64,000 nucleotides of DNA from Andrena cerasifolii (taxonomy: Eukaryota > Arthropoda > Insecta > Hymenoptera > Andrenidae): positions 7,577,433 through 7,641,432 of the forward strand of contig NC_135120.1 in NCBI RefSeq assembly GCF_050908995.1, in the 5' to 3' direction. How positions within the stretch are numbered: the first letter of the stretch is position 1; the number at the start of each line of letters is the position of its first letter. Below are positions 57,704-64,000 of this stretch, piece after piece. The position numbers and the translations under genes were made by a program. The notes beneath the pieces were generated by a model. That model searched no databases. It worked only from the letters and a program-made list of their open reading frames with translations, and was not told the DNA's origin.

Positions 57704-58322
57704 TACTATTGCGAGATGAGGAGAAGACCGAGTACTCACAAGCTGAATTGTCACAGGAGCAAGGGGAATCGCCCGCTAGCTCCACCCTATCCCCTTCAAG
57801 AAGTCCTACTTTTCGGTTCTTAGCGACTGTCCATATCCGCGGGCTGTCGTGATTTGTTTCGTTCTGCGTTAAGCCGCGTATTCACTTGCGCATTCGCCCC
57901 GAATGTGCATTCGCCGCGCACCGATTTTTTGCTCGTTCGCAGCTCAGCGCGCGTTCAGCGTGTATTCGGCGCGCACCGATTCTTTGCTCGTTTGGAGCTC
58001 AGCGCGCGTTCGGGGTTGAGGGAAATTTGCGGCGTCCATTTCATGGTATTCTTCGGACCCGAATGCGCGCTTTGATGGACCGCCAGCAAGCGGATCGGCC
58101 CGAATGCGCGCCGAATGCACGTTGAATGCGCGCCGAACACAGGACGAGCAAAAAATCGGTGCGCGCCGAATACACTTTCGGGGCGAATACGCAGGTGGAT
58201 ACGCGGCTTTACGCAGCGGACTTTGTTGCAAGGAATTGGGTGGAGCGAGCGGGTGATTCCCCTTGCCCCTGTGATATTTTAGCTTGTGCGTAGTCGCGCT
58301 TCTTCTCATCTCGCAATAGTAC
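57704..58322. mobile_element. Inverted-repeat element L
   Basis: The left arm GTACTATTGCGAGATGAG, then TCACAAGCT and GCAAGGGGAATC, is mirrored on the right (about 58225-58322). The arms are about 90 bp with mismatches. A second element (57872-58208) is nested in it. Confidence 0.75.
57872..58208. mobile_element. TTA-flanked GC-rich foldback M
   Basis: 337 bp. The ends AGCCGCGTATTCACTTGCG / CGCAGGTGGATACGCGGCT are flanked by TTA (57869-57871 and 58209-58211). It holds two tandem 55-bp units (TCGCCGCGCACCGAT at 57911, TCGGCGCGCACCGAT at 57966) and an inverted one near 58160. A 3-bp TTA duplication suggests PIF/Harbinger (inference). Confidence 0.7.
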
Positions 58323-58696
58323 CTGATGGAGATTAGTGGATATTGATTTAATCGCCAGAATTACGTAGTAGGATATTATGGGCTACTATCGAGTTTAGGT
58401 GAATTGGGGGAGCATTGGACGCGAATCGTTATTCCAGGGGTGGAAAAAATTGGGTCAACAAGTTGGAGGCCCAGTTTCATGACTCCTTCCCATCGGAAGA
58501 TGCGCCAGCATTTCCCCGATGGAGCCTTAGCGCCCTTCTTTCTCGCGGCACCCCCCTCGCACCGCATCGAATCGTTCGTTATGGCTCGTTGGCCGAGCGT
58601 TGATCCTAGACTCGTGGGTCCACGAAATCTCTGATCACGGATATGGAAAGTGCAGATGTGTTGTAGTCGAGAGTGCCACGCTCAAGGTTTCGAATT
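58323..58696. other. Unique DNA, no supported gene
   Basis: Two overlapping frames at 58404-58634 without recognisable domain. Confidence 0.3.
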
Positions 58697-58700
58697 TTAA

Positions 58701-59554
58701 GGGGGTATTCTAGTCTAGACACTCGTTTTCGAAGGTGATATTTGGAAATTAATTCTGGAATACCTATTGCACCTACAGGGCTGGGGTTTTGCACACATAT
58801 TTAGTAGTGTTTGAACTATCAACACAATTTTTTGGAATGCATTGTATTGAAATTTGTACAAGTTACACGCCGAAATGCAAGTCATGTCATCAAAAACCGA
58901 CCCCATCGGGCGCACGAATTGCGGCCGTGCTAGTCATCTGAAACGAAAGTACCAAAGATTTTTTTAATCTATATGAGTGTAGTTATCGCCCGAACTAGAT
59001 GTAACCAAATCCGGACATTGTTACCGAAATCGCAGCTGTTTAAAAATTTATATTTGATTTTTTCAACTTTTCTTCAACTAAAACAAGGTGTGGGGGAGGT
59101 TGTATTAAAACTATTGATATAATTCTGGTTTGGGCTGTAGGTACATATTTACTTTGAATGTGTATCAAATTTTAGCTCAATCGGTCCAGTAGTTTTTGAG
59201 AAAAATTTTAAAGTTTAAAGTTTTTCATGCAGTTACAACCCATACGACTGAAGTTACGGTAAATAACGACTAATTTCTGTAACTTACCCCTAATTTGCTA
59301 CACCAAGACCGTAGAGGAAACCTTCCTCAACTTCAACAAAAATCATATTAGGCAGCTCTCTCTTCTCTGCTGGCAGTCATAGCCTCTTTAGATACAAGGG
59401 TCGAGGGAACGACTGTCGGCCACGCTGCGGCCTTAATCCCCCATAATTCTGGGAGTTCTACGAATTTCACCTTAATATTTTATGGACATATTTTCGAAAC
59501 CCTAAACTATTAGAAAATCAAAAGAAAAATCGATTTTTTGGGTAGAATACCCCC
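58701..59554. mobile_element. TTAA-flanked element, GGGGGTATTC ends
   Basis: 854 bp between TTAA at 58697-58700 and 59555-59558, with ends GGGGGTATTCTAG / GGTAGAATACCCCC. The interior is AT-rich, not a full foldback and non-coding. Confidence 0.8.
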
Positions 59555-59558
59555 TTAA

Positions 59559-60691
59559 GGAGGTTCGATACCTCATTTGCGGGGCAGGCGGCGATAGGGG
59601 TAAGCCTATGCTTATAGATGGGAGCTCTGCAGTGATACCAATCTTAGATACAAAAATTATGTAGACAAAAATGTTATTTACATGACTATACCTAATAAAA
59701 TTATTACTGCACTGTTTGTTTTGGAATTCAGTTAAACAAAAAGTATGTTTAATGCAGCTAGAAACACAATATTTTCATTAAAAGTAGCGTAAAATATGCG
59801 AGTGAAATGTGGCAACGTCGCTTTGCGTCCATCTTTTTTTCTCTTTCCGTCTCACACTTGTGGCGTCCTTTTGCGCATTCGCACTGGTTCGCAGCAAATT
59901 ACTAAATACATGTTTACAGCTTGGTAGCGTTTTTACAAATTTTTACTGTATTTTTTGTACATGTACACATTGTATAGATGACTACCCGGCGTACAGCGTT
60001 GCCACGTTTCAAACAATTCCAAAAATCCGAGCACATTGCTGTCTATTTATTCAATTATCTCATAAACCGCACGGTTCACGTCCGATTTTTTTTTAGAATT
60101 TCATAGGAATACTTGAGCTTTTCATTGCAACATTTTTTAGGACTTTGTGTAACATTTTATAGAAATTGTATCGCTTCTCCCATAACAGCCTGTGTATAAG
60201 AGCGCAACTTTGATTTCAATTTTTCCAAAAACCGCGCGGTCAATCGACTTGAAATTTCGACACAATGCGGACTACACTTTGAACATTAGATTAAAACTTA
60301 AAACATATGATTTCGACGCACAGTTTCGGTCAATTAAAGGAATAAAAGCTAATTTGCAAATATAAGAAGTATCATCTTCCGACGTTTAATAGTCATTGTT
60401 CAACCGACTCGTACGTCGCACGCTTCTATCAAGCCTGTTACATATAAGCATACGCAGTATTTAGTTATTCAAACTTTCCTTGATAAAGGTCTAAATATCG
60501 ACCGAAACGTCGGAAGATGATACTTCTTATATTTGCAAATTAGCTTTTATTCTTTCAATTGCCGAAACTGTGCGCCGAAATCATGTTTTAATTTTTTAAA
60601 ACAAAATTTACGGTTGAAATTCCAACTTCATTATTAGATTAAAACACTTTTCAAAAACTTCTCATTATTTTTTCTCCGGTATCGAACCTCC
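59559..60691. mobile_element. TTAA-flanked element, GGAGGTTCGATACC ends
   Basis: 1133 bp between TTAA at 59555-59558 (shared with the preceding element) and 60692-60695. The ends are GGAGGTTCGATACC / GGTATCGAACCTCC. It contains a nearly perfect hairpin at 60318-60577. No transposase found. Confidence 0.85.
60318..60577. repeat. Hairpin with 70-bp arms
   Basis: CGCACAGTTTCGGTCAATT, AATAAAAGCTAATTTGC, AAATATAAGAAGTATCATC and TTCCGACGTTT on the left are met inverted at 60505-60577 with only a few mismatches. The loop is about 110 bp. The low divergence suggests a younger insertion than its host element. Confidence 0.85.
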
Positions 60692-60695
60692 TTAA

Positions 60696-63085
60696 GGGTA
60701 GTATAGGTCTGCGAAGTCGAGCAGTCTTAGTTCGACAAATTTTTTAATTTGGCCACACCTGTTTTTTGAACGGTAAACAAATGAAATTCTGGTCCGCAAC
60801 GAACGTGGACAAATCGCGGACTGTTTCTATCTTATAAACCCTCGCGGGTGCCAATTTCACCGAGCTGGGTAGTATCTGTATCTGCACCCACCCCTTTGAA
60901 TCCAAATTTCTCGAGAAACTCGGGACCATCTATCTTTATTAACACCGCGGACCCAGCGGACGACGTGCGCGAAGAACGATCCGCAACACTTGGGCGTACA
61001 AGTGTGCCAGGAGTCAGCGAGGTGTTACGGGCGATCGAGGAGCCGAGAGGCTGCGGGGAACAGTGTCGTCTGGAAAATAGCGAGGCCGGCGCGACGTCGT
61101 ATCCTGGCTCTCCAAGGACTCTCGTAATGGAGTTGTATCAATAATATAGGGGCGTAATAACTTCGGAACCGGGGGCTGCCACACCCTATTAACCGCATCG
61201 CTTCCACCGCAATTACAGTGCACCGTCGTACACTCGTGGCTTGACGCGATATTACTAGGTGCTGATAATAAAGTTACGCAGATAGCCCCGCCGTACTTTG
61301 CGGTGCTTCCTCTCTGCTCATCTGCTGCGGATTAATCGTTCGTTAATGATTCGATCTGGAACCGTCGATCCCTCCAACTTCGCGCAACTAAATATTGAAA
61401 TCCGAAATCATCGGGGTCCAATATCACCAGGTATCCCCGAAAGTAAACGAAGCCCCGCGAAATTAAAAGCTCGCGGTACGAAAACCACGACGATTCTATA
61501 TACAGTGTTTACTTCTGTAGTCGCCGCACAGTCGAAATACCGAGAATCGATTAATTTTCTTTGACTGAGCGACAGAATTTGGGTATCACGTATCAAAGAA
61601 AAACCCGAAGAAGCCGAACGAAAAAACAACTGCGCGTCGCCCCATACCACTCGAGCGCTCGAGGAGGAATCGAAGCAAGCCGAATAGGCTACTCGTCTCT
61701 CAAATTGCGCGCGCCCGGCCCCGACGCTCGCGTATATAGAGAGACAGAACTGTACTATACAGCCTTGCAACATCTGAGCAACCGTTGCAGTCTACAGCGA
61801 TGATTAAAGTCTCGCAAATATTCGCCGATCGGCAATGGCCCCCCGCCTCTGCTGCAAAGTTCGCGGTAATTCCAGTACAATATCGATATAATAATGACGA
61901 GCCGATAAGCGTATTAGGCGGGTGCGTGGTCAGGGCGCCGGCCAGCGAGGAATATCCATATTTCTTGTCGGCGGCCGGAATCGGCGGCGCCCGGTGGCCG
62001 TGGCGGTGCGTTGCATTTACATTCGCACGAACGAGTATCGTAATTGCATCTGCAACCACAGCCAACATGCGAACGGCCACGCGTCTCTGCTCGTCCCTCC
62101 CTGTACGCGGGGCGAAAAATTATTTCCCGTCGTCCGGATTGAAATACCGTGCTCCGTTAAACCGCGTCGGAAGGGTGGAGGCGGGTGGAGGGGTGGGGCT
62201 AATTTTTGTCCTGTTCGCAGCAGCGCGGATTTCCGGAGAAATTAAATTACCCCCGTTCCGAGCGCAGCGCGGATGAGATTTCGAGCGGACGCGTGGGGCT
62301 GCGAAAGGCTGTAAACCGACTAGACATCGTTTTCGAGGGAAATTGCTTTTCAAACGGGGCCACGATTAGGAGATCCACTAATTGCGAGTGGTCTGGTATC
62401 TTCTAACGCGGGGCCGAAGAAACTCGCGGGTACCGTGAGGTATCTCGGAGTCGAGGAGAGGATCACTTTTATCCGCCCACTCTGCCCGAGAAATTGGAAG
62501 ACCGATCGATATTTCGGCTCGTAGCCGCGTTACAATAAAACGGCCGTCGTGCGCGGGATCACCGCATCAGCGTCGCGCTAAATTGATATTTATACGTCTG
62601 CGACTAAATTAGAACGGGCTTATAAATACCCGGTGGCCGCAAATAGCGTCCCGTCGTGACACGTGCGACCGCATGAGATGCGTTTCCATCCGCTGTTTAT
62701 TATTTACTGTTTACCCTTCCGAGCGTTGTTCCCCCGGTTACGCGCGCGGCCCGGTGCACCGAGTGACCCAAGTTTCGGGCGTTGGCCGTTGAACTCGAGT
62801 AATTTCGCGGCGGTTGTTCGATCGGCCGGAGTTTCGGGCTAAACGAAGGCCGAAACGGCCGACGCGGAATGGGAGACTCGAGGCGGATGCCGGGGGAGGT
62901 TTCGACCGACTGCCCTCTCCGCGGATTATCGTCGAAAACAACGGCGGACGTGAACGCGTTCTTAAGCGAAACGCGATCGCCGTTAAGCTGATTACGATGA
63001 GGACGATTTCGAGCTGATTACGTAGACGGTGTACCGTTTTATTAATGCTCCCACAAACCAGCGCGAATTTCGCGGCGCGGATCCG
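60696..63085. other. CpG-rich unique DNA, no supported gene
   Basis: Frames at 61408-61773 (minus), 61785-62276 (plus), 61700-62080 (minus) and 62738-63103 (minus) overlap on both strands and have no recognisable domain. No element ends were seen. Confidence 0.3.
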
Positions 63086-63087
63086 CC

Positions 63088-63198
63088 GCGGAACAGATAA
63101 CACTGCTCATAAGCCGCCACGTATAAAAAACTGCTGCCTTATGTGATCCACGGCGCGGAGCGGATATTCGCGTTGATTTGGGGGAGCCTTTACTCCGA
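63088..63198 (+). repeat. 112-bp dispersed repeat with TATA-like core, copy 2
   Basis: Second copy of the segment at 18401-18514, same orientation. It keeps CCACGTATAAAAAA, CTGCTGCCTTAT and GGCGCGGAGCGGATATTCG. The flanks are unrelated to those of copy 1 beyond the shared TACTCCGA right edge. Confidence 0.7.
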
Positions 63199-63445
63199 CA
63201 TACGTGGATGTTCTAGGAAAATGAAGGATGTTTCTCTAGTCTAGGGAAGGCCGGGGCAAAGTGACGCGAAAGAAGTTTGAAGTCGAATATAATTTTTCCC
63301 TTTCGATGAAAATGTGGGGAAACAGATTTATAATATAATTTGAACGTTACTATTTATATGTTATGAATAGCAATACTTAAAATAAACTTAAAGTTTATTC
63401 AAATTCAACTTGAAAAGAAAATGCCAAAACGACCATTTTACCCCA

Positions 63446-63500
<55 letters not shown>
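63446..63500 (+). repeat. ATT microsatellite
   Basis: About 18 uninterrupted ATT units. Confidence 0.95.
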
Positions 63501-63501
<1 letters not shown>

Positions 63502-63792
63502 GTATTTATTACTTGAAACATATATAAAGACTAGCGAAGTAAAGGGCGAGGCTGCAGTAGAATACTGTTAGAAGCCTAACCGTAACTAAATAACTAACAT
63601 TAAACCAAAACTAAAACTAGGGAAGAAAAATAGAAGCAGAGAGGATCTAAACATTATTCTGACGCATAGTGCAAAAATATATATCGTCGAGCTTTACATT
63701 TAAAATCATATATAGGGTAAAGTGAGCTGCTATCTGGGGTAAAGTGAGCTGAAATAAAATACGTGTTTTAATTAAGGGTATAGGTAATTATT

Positions 63793-64000
63793 AACCCCTT
63801 GCGCTGGGATGACGTGTGTAGCACGTCAGTTTCTGTTTTTTTTTAACCTTGGTTGTCAAAAACTGTGGCAGATTTTTCATTCTTTCGAGGTTAGATTCTG
63901 TTCCATCACGCCGCACAGTGGTTCCAATCGCTAAAAAGCGGCAAACCCCTCAAAACGTAGTTCAATTTAGTCAGAAATCGGTGCTCGGGGGTTTTTAGGG
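63793..64000. mobile_element. Start of a TTAA CCCCTT element, truncated
   Basis: TTAACCCCTTGCGCTGGG, then the palindrome GACGTGTGTAGCACGTC, matches the architecture of the CCCTT elements at 7969, 44333 and 45360. The right end lies beyond the window. Confidence 0.5.

Larger units (their letters stand above)
63248..64000. mobile_element. Start of a TA-type element, truncated by window
   Basis: After TA, GGGAAGGCCGGGGCAAAGTG resembles the D end GGGGAGACCGGGGC. Inside, TATAGGGTAAAGTGAGCTG and GGGGTAAAGTGAGCTG lie at about 63713 and 63737. The other end is not in the window. Confidence 0.5.

Noticed and set aside
61785..62276. 163-codon plus frame in CpG-rich DNA
   Set aside because: Overlapped by long frames in other registers and on the other strand. 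No domain.
1..64000. CRISPR arrays, rRNA genes, bacterial operons, phage or viral genes
   Set aside because: No spaced direct repeats of CRISPR type, no rRNA cores, no compact gene arrays, and no capsid, polymerase or envelope-like frames were seen.

Overview
The window is eukaryotic, almost certainly arthropod and most likely insect. The evidence is a dense collection of class II transposons of insect type (Tc1, pogo/Tigger, hAT, and TTAA-, TA- and TWA-flanked foldback elements), candidate splice sites and poly-A/T-rich spacer alternating with CpG-rich islands. There are no operons and no bacterial-type genes. The many unmethylated-looking CpG islands would suit a hymenopteran, but that is inference only and the species cannot be named from this sequence. 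I find no host protein-coding exon that I recognise. Most open frames here are chance frames in GC-rich or low-complexity DNA.

Layout. 1-10 kb: a foldback MITE at the left edge, a TWA-flanked MITE (C1), a complete hAT element with a perfect 8-bp target duplication (5466-6483) and a TTAA-flanked MITE (7969-8405). 10-12.2 kb: a large terminal-inverted-repeat element (F) holding a big palindrome. 12.8-16.6 kb: a complete but dead pogo/Tigger-like transposon with recognisable HTH, DDD catalytic core and C-terminal coiled coil. 19.1-21.3 kb: three elements nested in one another. 21.4-26.9 kb: a CpG-rich island with low-complexity tracts, possibly a promoter and long 5' leader of a plus-strand gene. 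27.1-31.2 kb: a Tc1 transposon with TA duplications, broken by several later insertions. 32.5-34.8 kb: hAT containing a TA element containing two C copies. 35.4-42.3 kb: mostly TA- and TTAA-flanked foldbacks. 44-47.9 kb: nested and composite-looking foldbacks. 49.3-55.1 kb: a short foldback, a second hAT, a TA element, a tRNA-like relic, a LINE 3' end, TATCGATA tandem repeats and a 294-bp tandem array. 57.7-60.7 kb: nested inverted repeats and two TTAA elements sharing one TTAA. 63.1 kb to the end: a second copy of a 112-bp dispersed repeat, the start of another TA element, an ATT microsatellite and the start of a TTAA element.

The main biological signal is transposon ecology. At least eight unrelated-looking TA-flanked families share one architecture: a G-rich end followed by a 7-12 base word that recurs through the element. 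A second set of TTAA-flanked families begins CCCTT and carries a short perfect palindrome just inside the end. Insertion order can be read at several loci because target duplications survive. The CpG-rich segments between elements (about 0.5-2.5, 6.5-7.4, 9-10, 16.6-17.6, 21.4-26.9, 37-37.8, 38.5-39.5, 43.2-44, 47.9-49.2, 53.5-54.1, 55.1-57.7 and 60.7-63.1 kb) look like old unique DNA of an intergenic or intronic landscape.
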